The position numbers and the translations under genes are program-made. A model generated the notes under the pieces. That model saw only the letters and a program-made list of their open reading frames with translations, did not search any database and was not told the DNA's origin. DNA of 30,788 bases from CAZGVW01 sp964529265 (GTDB taxonomy: Bacteria; Planctomycetota; Phycisphaerae; Phycisphaerales; UBA1924), in NCBI GenBank assembly GCA_964529265.1, contig CAZGVW010000080.1:1-30788 (forward strand). Reading direction: 5' to 3'. Of this stretch, positions 7,370 to 14,284 are shown one piece after another (the stretch's first letter is position 1; each line of letters starts with the position of its first letter).

Positions 7370-8269
7370 TCAGGACGGCGTCGTCAGTCGCAGCAGCCAG
7401 AAAGCCGCGGGCGCCACCAGCAGCGGAGAATCGACGACGTCCAGGATCCCACCGAACCCGGGCAGACGGTCCGAGGCGTCCTTCACGCCCGCGTCGCGCT
7501 TGAGCATGCTGGCCATCAGGTCGCCCGCCTGCCCCACCAAGCCGAAGATGAACCCCGCCAGCGCGCCCAGCCCGAGGGACATCTCGAGCCCGACGTAGTG
7601 GGAGAGCGACGCCGCCAGCAGGCCGACCACCGTCGATGTCGCCACGCCGCCCGCCAGCCCCTCCCACGTCTTCCCCGGGCTGAGCCACGGGATCAACTTG
7701 TGCCTTCCGAGCGTGATTCCCGTGAAATACGCGCCGATATCGCACGATTTCGTCACCAGAATCACCGCGAGCAGCGTCCACGCGGAGTGCTCCCGCCGAA
7801 TCGCCATCAGGAGCGACATGAGCAGACCCAGATAGACGAACGCCAGCAGGGTGCCCCCCGCCGCCGCAATCACGCCCTTCAAATTCTGCTTCCGCGCGTG
7901 AAAAATCATGGAAAGCACGAGCGCAAGCACGCACACCGTGATGACCAGCGGCGCCCCGATCTCCGCCCGCGCGTGAACCGGAGAGGCAAGCGGCGCGATG
8001 AAACCCGCGATCGCCGCCACGCAGATGATCCGTTTCGACGATTCGATCCCGTTCGCCCGCAGCAGCCCCGCCAGTTCGATCGCGGCGAGGAGAACCACCG
8101 TCAGGAGCACGAAAAAGATCGCCGTCCCCGGCGGAAGGATCGTCCAATCTGGAAAAATGCGCGAAATGAACGCCGGAACCGCGGCGCCCGTGATCGCTTC
8201 ATCAAGCCACGCGATCAGCGCCAGGGCAATGAGGAGCGGCGGCCCAAGTGTGAGTCGCTGGCTCAGCAC
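7370..8269 (-). CDS. cdsA: Phosphatidate cytidylyltransferase
   Basis: Integral membrane enzyme that makes CDP-diacylglycerol from phosphatidic acid and CTP. Several hydrophobic helices are visible (PPLLIALALIAWL, AIFFVLLTVVLLAAIELAGL, MSLLMAI). The signature near the C-terminus reads SMLKRDAGVKDASDRLPGFG, then GILDVVDSPLL. The usual form is PGHGG..DR.DS, so His is replaced by Phe and Arg by Val. I recall the Phe form from planctomycetes. GTG 8269-8267 gives 299 aa, close to family length. The frame continues to a TTG at 8485, but that would add a Gly/Pro-rich N-terminus encoded by G-rich repeats, so the start is uncertain. It lies downstream of uppS, the usual pairing. Confidence 0.88.
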   Translation of the reverse strand: MLSQRLTLGPPLLIALALIAWLDEAITGAAVPAFISRIFPDWTILPPGTAIFFVLLTVVLLAAIELAGLLRANGIESSKRIICVAAIAGFIAPLASPVHARAEIGAPLVITVCVLALVLSMIFHARKQNLKGVIAAAGGTLLAFVYLGLLMSLLMAIRREHSAWTLLAVILVTKSCDIGAYFTGITLGRHKLIPWLSPGKTWEGLAGGVATSTVVGLLAASLSHYVGLEMSLGLGALAGFIFGLVGQAGDLMASMLKRDAGVKDASDRLPGFGGILDVVDSPLLVAPAAFWLLRLTTPS

Positions 8270-8590
8270 CGGCGACAGACTACCAGTCCGCGCGGCAAGC
8301 GCCGAAACCAGCGCAAAGCCGGGACGGCCAGCATGGTGAAGGCCGTCCCAGCGGGTTCGGGGCGTCGCCGGCGCGGAGACCAGCGGCGCCCCCGGAACCC
8401 CCGGACCCCCGGACGCCCAGCCAGCCTGGAAACCCCGGCGGCCGACCGGGCGGAGCCGGTGCAGGAAGGAGGACTCTGAGCACAACTCTCTCGGATTTGG
8501 CGCCGAAACGGCGTCAAACCACTCGCCGAAAAGGTGTTCGCACGATCGGCGGCGGGGTTCCCTGTTCCGGGTTTCCGGCAGGCCAGTGGC
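8270..8590. other. uppS-cdsA spacer carrying G-rich repeats
   Basis: About 320 bases separate the uppS stop from the chosen cdsA start, although these genes usually abut. The cdsA frame remains open through most of it (to 8485), so it may be an N-terminal extension of CdsA instead of a spacer. The stretch contains a G-rich nonamer cluster at 8389-8412. No other gene or RNA is recognisable. Confidence 0.4.
8389..8412 (-). repeat. GGGGGTTCC-type G-rich repeat cluster
   Basis: On the minus strand three runs of five G are separated by TCC and TTCC. The same unit recurs at 11505-11552, 18154-18177, 29273-29310 and 29481-29534, always G-rich on the coding strand. If translated in the cdsA frame it gives GGPGVPG. 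Confidence 0.7.
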
Positions 8591-9427
8591 TTATCCGCCG
8601 GCGTCAGCCAGCCCGCCGAAGCGGCGGGTCCGGCGGGCGTAGTCCCGCACCGCGGAATAGAGGTGTTCGGCGTCAAAATCCGGCCAATACACGTTGCTGA
8701 CGTGCAATTCCGCGTAACTGATCTGCCAGAGCAGAAAATTGCTCACCCGCATCTCCCCGGCCGTGCGGATGACCAGATCCGGGTCCGGGATTCCCGCGGT
8801 GTACAGGCACGCGTCGAGGGCGCCCTCGTTGATTTCATCGGGAGCGAGGTCCCCGGCCGCCACCCGCCGGGCGATGCGCCGAACCGCATCCACGATTTCC
8901 GCCCGACCGCCGTAGTTCACGGCGACGCACAGCGTCGGCCCGGTGCAGGCCCGGGTGGCCTCTACGGTGGCATCGACCTCGGCGAGAACCTCGGCCGGCA
9001 GGCCCTCCCGGCGGCCGATCTGCCGAAAACGGATGTTCCGAGACTGCAATTCGTCCCGCTCGCTCCGCAGGCTCTCCGCGTAGAGCGACATGAGCGCATG
9101 CACCTCTTCCGGGGGGCGCTTCCAGTTTTCGCTTGAAAAGGAATAGAGCGTGAGCGCTTCAACGCCCAGCCGGGAGCAGGCCGCCATGGTCCGGCGGACC
9201 GCCTTGGCGCCCGCGTGGTGGCCGATGGCCCGCGGCGCCCCGCGCTGTCGCGCCCATCGCCCGTTTCCATCCATGATGATCGCGATATGCCGCGGAATGA
9301 GCGACGGATGCACATCCGGCATCACCGCGAGCGGATCCGCCTCCGGATTGACGCGGCGCATCCGCTCGACGAGGGTTGCGGCGTCGGGCACAATCGTCGC
9401 CGGGATGTCGGGCGCCGTCTGCGGCAT
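8591..9427 (-). CDS. uppS: Undecaprenyl diphosphate synthase (cis-prenyltransferase)
   Basis: Adds isopentenyl units to farnesyl diphosphate to make the C55 carrier for cell-wall and glycan precursors. The 278-aa protein contains all family regions: IIMDGNGRWAR with catalytic Asp53, AIGHHAGAKAVRR, YSFSSENWKRPPEEV, AVNYGGRAEI and the C-terminal block RTAGEMRVSNFLLWQ, then YAEL. Relative to the usual 240-250 aa it has about 35 extra N-terminal residues that look disordered. ATG 9427 is used; the ribosome-binding site is not strong, so a later start is possible. It lies between pyrH (upstream) and cdsA (downstream) on the same strand. Confidence 0.95.
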   Translation of the reverse strand: MPQTAPDIPATIVPDAATLVERMRRVNPEADPLAVMPDVHPSLIPRHIAIIMDGNGRWARQRGAPRAIGHHAGAKAVRRTMAACSRLGVEALTLYSFSSENWKRPPEEVHALMSLYAESLRSERDELQSRNIRFRQIGRREGLPAEVLAEVDATVEATRACTGPTLCVAVNYGGRAEIVDAVRRIARRVAAGDLAPDEINEGALDACLYTAGIPDPDLVIRTAGEMRVSNFLLWQISYAELHVSNVYWPDFDAEHLYSAVRDYARRTRRFGGLADAGG

Positions 9428-9525
9428 GGGGGCTCATCGTAGCCCCGGCGCGTCATGCCGCGGCTTTCAGAGGCTCATACGGAATCGGCCGGTCCGGGTT
9501 CTGCCGGCACGCGCCCGCGGATTCT

Positions 9526-10269
9526 TCAGATCGGCGCGGCTTCCTCGGCGGAGGGCAGAATGAGCGTGCCGATCCGCTCGCCCTGAATCACGCGTCGGAT
9601 GTTCCCGGACTGGCGGAAGTTGAACACGACCACGGGAATCTGCCGTTGCTGGCACATCGTGAGTGCTGTGAGGTCCATCACCGCCAATCTCTTCTCCAGC
9701 GCCTCCGCGAACGTGATTTCATCGAATTTCGTGGCGTTTGGATCGCGTTTCGGGTCGGCGGAGTAGACGCCATCCACTTTTGTGGCCTTGAGGACCGCTT
9801 CGCACTCCAGTTCGGTGGCCCGAAGCGCGGCGCAGGTATCGGTGGTGAAGAACGGGTTGCCGGTTCCCGCGGCCAGGATCACCACCCGCCCCTTTTCCAT
9901 GTGCCGCAGTGCGCGGCCGCGGATAAAGGGCTCCGCCACCGCCGGGATATCGATGGCGGTCATGCACCGCGCCGGCTGACCGGCGTGCTCCAGCGACTCC
10001 CGGAGGGCCAGCCCGTTGATCACCGTCCCCAGCATGCCCATGTAGTCGGCGGTGGCCTGGTGAACCTGGCCGGCCTGGGCCAGCGCGGCGCCCCGGATGA
10101 TGTTCCCGCCGCCCACCACAACGGCCACCTGGGCGCCGGATTGGCACGCCTCGACCAGTTCGCGTGTGATGAGGGCGAGTTCCTGCGGCTCGATCCCGAA
10201 GCCACCCGGCGCACAGAATGCCTCGCCGCTCAGTTTCACCAGCACGCGGCCGAACCGCTTTCCCGACAT
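9526..10269 (-). CDS. pyrH: UMP kinase
   Basis: Bacterial UMP kinase of the amino-acid-kinase fold, which makes UDP from UMP and ATP. Length 247 aa. Motifs in order: VLVKLSGEAF (9-18), VVGGGNIIRG (51-60), MGMLGTVINGLAL (77-89), AAGTGNPFFTTDT and KVDGVYSADPKRDPNA. ATG 10269-10267 has GGAG eight bases upstream and gives family-standard length; the frame is open a further 29 codons without support. Common neighbours tsf and frr are absent. It is followed by uppS and cdsA with a 98-bp gap, and it diverges from the VWA/ExbBD operon. Confidence 0.96.
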   Translation of the reverse strand: MSGKRFGRVLVKLSGEAFCAPGGFGIEPQELALITRELVEACQSGAQVAVVVGGGNIIRGAALAQAGQVHQATADYMGMLGTVINGLALRESLEHAGQPARCMTAIDIPAVAEPFIRGRALRHMEKGRVVILAAGTGNPFFTTDTCAALRATELECEAVLKATKVDGVYSADPKRDPNATKFDEITFAEALEKRLAVMDLTALTMCQQRQIPVVVFNFRQSGNIRRVIQGERIGTLILPSAEEAAPI

Positions 10270-10451
10270 CCATAGGACTCCGGCGGCTCGGTCGGCCCAC
10301 ACGGGCGACGTTCGCGGCTTCCGGAGCATTGGACCGGGCGGCCTCGGCAGGGTCAAGAAGCGGGATGCCGCCCCCGTCGCAACGCAACCCCGGCGTGGAG
10401 CGTGCGTATCGACGCGGGGCGGACGCCGCGGGCGCCTCCCCTGTTCCGGGA

Positions 10452-10457
10452 TAGACT
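10452..10457 (+). promoter_or_regulatory. Possible -10 element of the VWA/ExbBD operon
   Basis: TAGACT lies 12 bases before the VWA start codon, in the 200-bp divergent spacer with pyrH. No clear -35 box and no strong Shine-Dalgarno sequence are visible. If it is real, the transcript would have a leader of only a few bases. Confidence 0.25.
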
Positions 10458-10469
10458 CGTTTGCCGCTT

Positions 10470-11564
10470 ATGGGCGACCAATCGCCGAAATCGAGTGATC
10501 ACTGCGCCGAAATCGCTGCGCCGAGCGCCGCGGCGGCGGGTGGCGCCTCCATGAGTGGCCCCGCGCCTGAATCCGCGCATGAAGAGGACTCCGGGACACT
10601 CCACAGCGTCCTGAAGTGGGTTTTTCGCGCTTCCGTCGCTGGTCTGGGGCTTTCGATCCTTGTGCACATCGTCCTGGCGATCGTCGCGGCGCTGATCATC
10701 GTCGATCGGCCGCACGGCTCTGCGGGCGCCTCGGCGCTCGAAGTCGACCTCGCGGTCGTCACCGATTCCGAACTTCGCGAACTCCAGGAGCAGGCGCTCA
10801 ACGCTGATGCGATCGAACTGGCGGACCTTACGGTCGATACGCCGATCGATCTCTCCCTCTTCGAGCCGGCGTCCATCGACGACGCTTCGCTGACCGAGGT
10901 GGACCTGGGCGGCCCGGGGCCGATCGGCGGAGCGGGCGGCGAGGGCGTGGCCCCGGACATGGTGATCACGGGGGGCGGTGGCGGGGGGGCATCGTTCTTC
11001 GGCGTCGAGGCGCAGGGTTCGCGCTTCGCCTACATCGTGGACGTCTCCGCCTCCATGAGCGGCGCCAAGATCGAGGCGATGCGCATGGAACTGATCGATT
11101 CCGTGAACAATCTATACGAACGCACGTCATTCATCGTGTTCTTCTACTCCGACCGGCTGGCGGTGCTGGGCGGGAAGGCGCGATGGCTCGATACGAACGA
11201 CAAGAACCGGCAATGGGCGGGGCGCGAGATCCGCGCCGTGAGCGCCTTCGGCGGCACGAACCCGCTGCCCGCGTTCGAGATGGCGCTGGCCATGAAGCCT
11301 CGGCCGGACGCGATCTACTTCATGACGGACGGGATCTTCGACCCCGCCGCGGCGGGGATCATCGCGGAACTCAACAGCCGCGGCGGCGGCGTGACGCCGA
11401 TTCACTGCATTTCCTTCGTCAGCCGCGAGGCGGAGTCGATGCTGCGCAAGATGGCGCGGGATTCGGACGGCACGTACACCCACGTCTCGGATCCGAACCT
11501 GACTCCGGGGGTTCCGGGGGTTCCGGGGGTTCCGGGGGGTGGTCCGGGGGGCGGCGCTCCGTGA
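10470..11564 (+). CDS. Membrane-anchored VWA protein with TonB/TolA-like transmembrane motif
   Basis: A 364-aa protein. Residues 1-53 are cytoplasmic and low in complexity. One helix (about 54-78) contains Ser62-x3-His66 (LSILVHIVL), the motif by which TonB and TolA helices work with ExbB/ExbD or TolQ/TolR. An acidic Asp/Glu/Leu-rich linker (90-146) and a Gly-rich hinge (147-174) follow. The VWA domain then has a complete MIDAS: DVSAS (Asp191, Ser193, Ser195), Thr263 (GGTNPL) and Asp287 (MTDG). The tail is PGVPGVPGVPGGG, encoded by G-rich repeats. Topology puts the VWA domain in the periplasm. It is the first gene of an operon with exbB and two exbD genes. ATG 10470 is preferred; ATG 10551 would also keep the helix. 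Confidence 0.85.
   Translation: MGDQSPKSSDHCAEIAAPSAAAAGGASMSGPAPESAHEEDSGTLHSVLKWVFRASVAGLGLSILVHIVLAIVAALIIVDRPHGSAGASALEVDLAVVTDSELRELQEQALNADAIELADLTVDTPIDLSLFEPASIDDASLTEVDLGGPGPIGGAGGEGVAPDMVITGGGGGGASFFGVEAQGSRFAYIVDVSASMSGAKIEAMRMELIDSVNNLYERTSFIVFFYSDRLAVLGGKARWLDTNDKNRQWAGREIRAVSAFGGTNPLPAFEMALAMKPRPDAIYFMTDGIFDPAAAGIIAELNSRGGGVTPIHCISFVSREAESMLRKMARDSDGTYTHVSDPNLTPGVPGVPGVPGGGPGGGAP
11505..11552 (+). repeat. GGGGGTTCC tandem repeat in the VWA gene tail
   Basis: Five runs of five or six G separated by TTCC or TGGTCC, about four nonamer units. It encodes the PGVPGVPGVPG tail and matches the canonical G-quadruplex pattern on the coding strand. Confidence 0.85.
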
Positions 11565-12670
11565 TTGTTCTTGTCGCGGCCGCGATGCTGACGCCGGGCG
11601 CAGGCGCCGCCGTGGAGCTGCGCGGCGCCGGCGCGGATGTGATCGAGGCGTCGGTCATCGCGGTCACAGCGGGCGGCGTGACGATTGATGAAGACGGCGC
11701 GCACCGCGCCATCGGCTGGGACCGTGTGAAGCGCATCACCGGCCCCATGGCCGAAGCCGCGGCGCCGTTCGCGGACCTCTCCGACGATGCCTGGCGGGCC
11801 CGCATCAGGCTCTCCCGCGGCGACATCGCGCTCGCGACCCCGCTCTTCGAGGGACTCTTCGCGCAACTGAAGGGTGGCGGCGGTCCGACGGCGGTCATGG
11901 CGGCGGACGGGCTCCTTCAATGCCGGCTGCGGCAGGGCGCCGTCGGCGCGGCGGTCGATCCGTGGCTGGAGGTTGTGCGTCTTCGGCGCGAGGGCGGCCA
12001 CGTCGCCGCGGCAACCGGCGGCGCGATTGATGACGGGCTGCTCGTGGCGCCGGGGCTGCCTCCCGTCTGGCTTGATGTGCCCTCTTCGCTGGGCGCGCTG
12101 CAGGCCGCGCCGGCGCCGACGGAGGACCCGATTGTGATCGCCCTCGGGGCGTGGATGCGCGCCGCCGCCTCTCTTTCCAGCGGCTCGTTCGATGCTCCCG
12201 AAACATCGACGGAGACGGCGCAGCACCCCGGCGTCGCGCTCCTCATGAACATGACGCTCGCGCAATCTCCGGATGGCGCAGCGCGACGTCGAGCCCGCGA
12301 GTGGCTGGAAGAGGGCCTTCAGCGCGATATCGGCCTGTGGCGCGAGGCGTGGCGGCGGACCGCGATCGGCCGCTCACTCCTCATGGAGCAGGATGAATCC
12401 GCGCGGCTGCGCGGAATGGTTCACCTGGCCCACCTTCCCGCGCGCTTCTTCGAGGCGCACCCGTATCTCACTGGCGTCGCGCTCGCGCTCTCCATCGACG
12501 AACTGGAGCGACGGGGCGACGCCGACGGCGCAGCGCGCCTCCGCCGCGACCTGTCTCGACTCGGAACAGACCACCCCGGCGCCCGCTGGCTGGAGCGCCG
12601 CGATCTGGAGCGCCACGTTTCTGCGAACGGCCGGAGCGCGCCTGACCTCACTCCTGGGAGCGATCGATGA
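11561..12670 (+). CDS. Exported protein of unknown function in the VWA/ExbBD operon
   Basis: A 369-aa protein not recognised by family. The GTG start at 11561 overlaps the VWA stop as GTGA. The N-terminus is a short Sec signal (VLVAAAMLTPGAGAA), with cleavage likely after about residue 17. A small beta-rich segment follows (ASVIAVTAGGVTIDEDGAHR, then WDRVKRITG), of the kind seen in planctomycete exported proteins. The rest is helical and alanine-rich, with repeat-like helices that may be TPR-related. The gene frame stays open upstream through the VWA gene, but the overlap and signal peptide decide the start. Its role is probably as a periplasmic partner of the Exb-type complex, by context only. 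Confidence 0.75.
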   Translation: MIVLVAAAMLTPGAGAAVELRGAGADVIEASVIAVTAGGVTIDEDGAHRAIGWDRVKRITGPMAEAAAPFADLSDDAWRARIRLSRGDIALATPLFEGLFAQLKGGGGPTAVMAADGLLQCRLRQGAVGAAVDPWLEVVRLRREGGHVAAATGGAIDDGLLVAPGLPPVWLDVPSSLGALQAAPAPTEDPIVIALGAWMRAAASLSSGSFDAPETSTETAQHPGVALLMNMTLAQSPDGAARRRAREWLEEGLQRDIGLWREAWRRTAIGRSLLMEQDESARLRGMVHLAHLPARFFEAHPYLTGVALALSIDELERRGDADGAARLRRDLSRLGTDHPGARWLERRDLERHVSANGRSAPDLTPGSDR

Positions 12671-13425
12671 CTGCACTGTCCTTCCCCGCTGCGACGCTGG
12701 CGCAGCAGGCCGCCGAGGGCCCCGGGCCCTCCATCCTCGATTTCATCCAGGGCGGCGGGCCCATCGGCTACCTCATCATCGCGCTCTCCATCCTCGCGGT
12801 GGCGCTGATCATCAAGCACCTGATCCAGATCCGCGAGGCGAGTCTGGCGCCGGCGGACACGGTCGAGGCGCTGGATGAACTGCTCTCCCGCGGCGACGTC
12901 GAGGGCGCCATCGCGTTCTGTGCGCAGGAGGAGAATCAGTCGTTCCTCACGCGCATCGTCGGCGCGGGGCTCGAGCGCTGCCGGCGATCGCCATTCGGCT
13001 GGCTCGAACTCAAGGGCGCGCTCGAAGAGGCGGGCCAGGAGCAGGTCGCGCGGCTGTACCGCTCCACCGACCTGCTGGGCCTGATCATCGCCGTGGCGCC
13101 GATGCTGGGGCTGCTCGGCACGGTGGTCGGCATGGTCGGCGCGTTCGATGTCATCGCGACGACGGAGGGCTTCCCGCGCGCCGATCAACTGGCGGGCGAT
13201 ATCAGCGTGGCGCTCATCACGACGGTGCTGGGCCTCGTGGTGGCCATTCCCTGCATGGCGGCCTACACCTACTTCCGCAACCGCATCGACGCGGTGAGCG
13301 GCGACATCGCCGGCGTCGTCGAGGAACTGGCGGCGCATCTGGAAGAGACCGCCGAGCCGCCCGCTGCGTCGCGCAGCGCCCCGCCGGCGACGGCGCGTCC
13401 GACCCCGGGGGCATCGCCCTCGTGA
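12667..13425 (+). CDS. MotA/TolQ/ExbB proton channel family protein
   Basis: Inner-membrane subunit of a proton-driven motor of the ExbB/TolQ class, 252 aa. It has the standard three helices: about 32-53 (GPIGYLIIALSILAVALII), 136-160 (LLGLIIAVAPMLGLLGTVVG) and 180-203 (VALITTVLGLVVAIPCMAAY). A cytoplasmic domain lies between the first two and a Pro/Ala-rich tail follows the third. The conserved APMLGLLGTV and ALITTVLGL blocks identify the family. A short N-terminal stretch ending LAQQAAEG precedes the first helix. Its ATG overlaps the previous stop (ATGA) and its stop overlaps exbD1 (GTGA). With two ExbD proteins it should form the energising core. Confidence 0.95.
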   Translation: MTALSFPAATLAQQAAEGPGPSILDFIQGGGPIGYLIIALSILAVALIIKHLIQIREASLAPADTVEALDELLSRGDVEGAIAFCAQEENQSFLTRIVGAGLERCRRSPFGWLELKGALEEAGQEQVARLYRSTDLLGLIIAVAPMLGLLGTVVGMVGAFDVIATTEGFPRADQLAGDISVALITTVLGLVVAIPCMAAYTYFRNRIDAVSGDIAGVVEELAAHLEETAEPPAASRSAPPATARPTPGASPS

Positions 13426-13871
13426 CCTTCTCCCGCACAGGACGCGAAGGCCGTGTGCTCGATCTCGACCTCACACCGATGATCGACGTGGTCTTTCTGC
13501 TCCTGATCTTCTTCATGACCACCACGCAGTTCGCGCGCATGAGCCGCGCGGAGATCGACCTCCCGCAGGAGCCCGGGGAGCGCGAGCAATCGCTCGCCGA
13601 GCCGGGCGAAGTCGTGATCAACGTCACGCGCAGCGGCGAGATCATCGTGGACGAGCGCTCCCTCACGCATGACCAGCTGCTTCGCATGGTCGCGGCCGAT
13701 ATGAAGTCGATCGGCGGGGACGCCGCTTCGATCCGGCTCACGATTCGAGCCCATCGCGGCGCCCCCGCGTCGATCGTGAACCGCATCGCCGCCGACCTCG
13801 CCCGCATCGGCGTCCGCGACTGGCGGCTGGCCACAGAGGTTCCGGCGCGGAATGGGGGGAGCACGTCATGA
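13422..13871 (+). CDS. ExbD/TolR family protein, copy 1
   Basis: Biopolymer-transport subunit, 149 aa. A single N-terminal helix carries the family motif LTPMIDVVFLLLIFF, with the proton-path aspartate Asp22. The periplasmic domain follows, with VVINVTRSGEIIVD and RLTIRAHRGAP, the normal ExbD fold pattern. GTG 13422 overlaps the ExbB stop (GTGA). ExbB and ExbD normally form a 5:2 complex; here two different ExbD proteins could make a heterodimer. It is somewhat longer at the C-terminus than copy 2 and clearly different from it in sequence. Confidence 0.94.
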   Translation: MTFSRTGREGRVLDLDLTPMIDVVFLLLIFFMTTTQFARMSRAEIDLPQEPGEREQSLAEPGEVVINVTRSGEIIVDERSLTHDQLLRMVAADMKSIGGDAASIRLTIRAHRGAPASIVNRIAADLARIGVRDWRLATEVPARNGGSTS

Positions 13872-14284
13872 GGTTCACGCCCCGTGGCGCGGCCGCCGGC
13901 CGCGCCGTGCCGCGCCTGCAACTCACGACGATGATCGACGTCGTCTTCCTGCTGCTCATCTTCTTTCTCTCCACGATCTCGTTCGCGCGCCCTGAGTCGG
14001 AACTCTCCTCGGCGCTCCAGACCGAGCGCGGCGGCGGACGCGCCGCGGATCTTCAGCCGCAGATCATCGAGGCGACGCTCATCGGCGGCGTCCCCACCTA
14101 TCTTCTTGGCGATCGCACAGCGCGCGACAAGCAGAGCCTCACGGCGATCCTTCGTCAGTTGCCAAAGGAGACGGGCGTCTTCGTCCGCGTGAGCGGCGAT
14201 GTGAGCGTGGGCTTTGCCGCGGCGGCCATCCAGGCCTGCCGCGACGCCGGGTTTTCCAGAGTGAGCTATGTGCCGCAGGAATAG
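13868..14284 (+). CDS. ExbD/TolR family protein, copy 2
   Basis: Second ExbD/TolR subunit, 138 aa. Its helix contains LTTMIDVVFLLLIFFL with the conserved Asp24. The periplasmic part has PQIIEATLIGGVPTYLLG and GVFVRVSGDVSVGFAAA, a more divergent ExbD domain than copy 1. ATG 13868 overlaps the stop of copy 1 (ATGA). The stop overlaps the next gene by 17 bases. Paired, non-identical exbD genes next to one exbB are known from several phyla; the energised partner here is probably the VWA protein at the head of the operon. Confidence 0.93.
   Translation: MRFTPRGAAAGRAVPRLQLTTMIDVVFLLLIFFLSTISFARPESELSSALQTERGGGRAADLQPQIIEATLIGGVPTYLLGDRTARDKQSLTAILRQLPKETGVFVRVSGDVSVGFAAAAIQACRDAGFSRVSYVPQE

Noticed and set aside
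9107..9116. Single TTCCGGGGGG in uppS as another copy of the G-rich repeat
   Set aside because: It encodes conserved UppS residues (the KRPPEEV segment) on the other strand, so it is explained by the protein. Single copies at 2006 and 2677 are likewise isolated.
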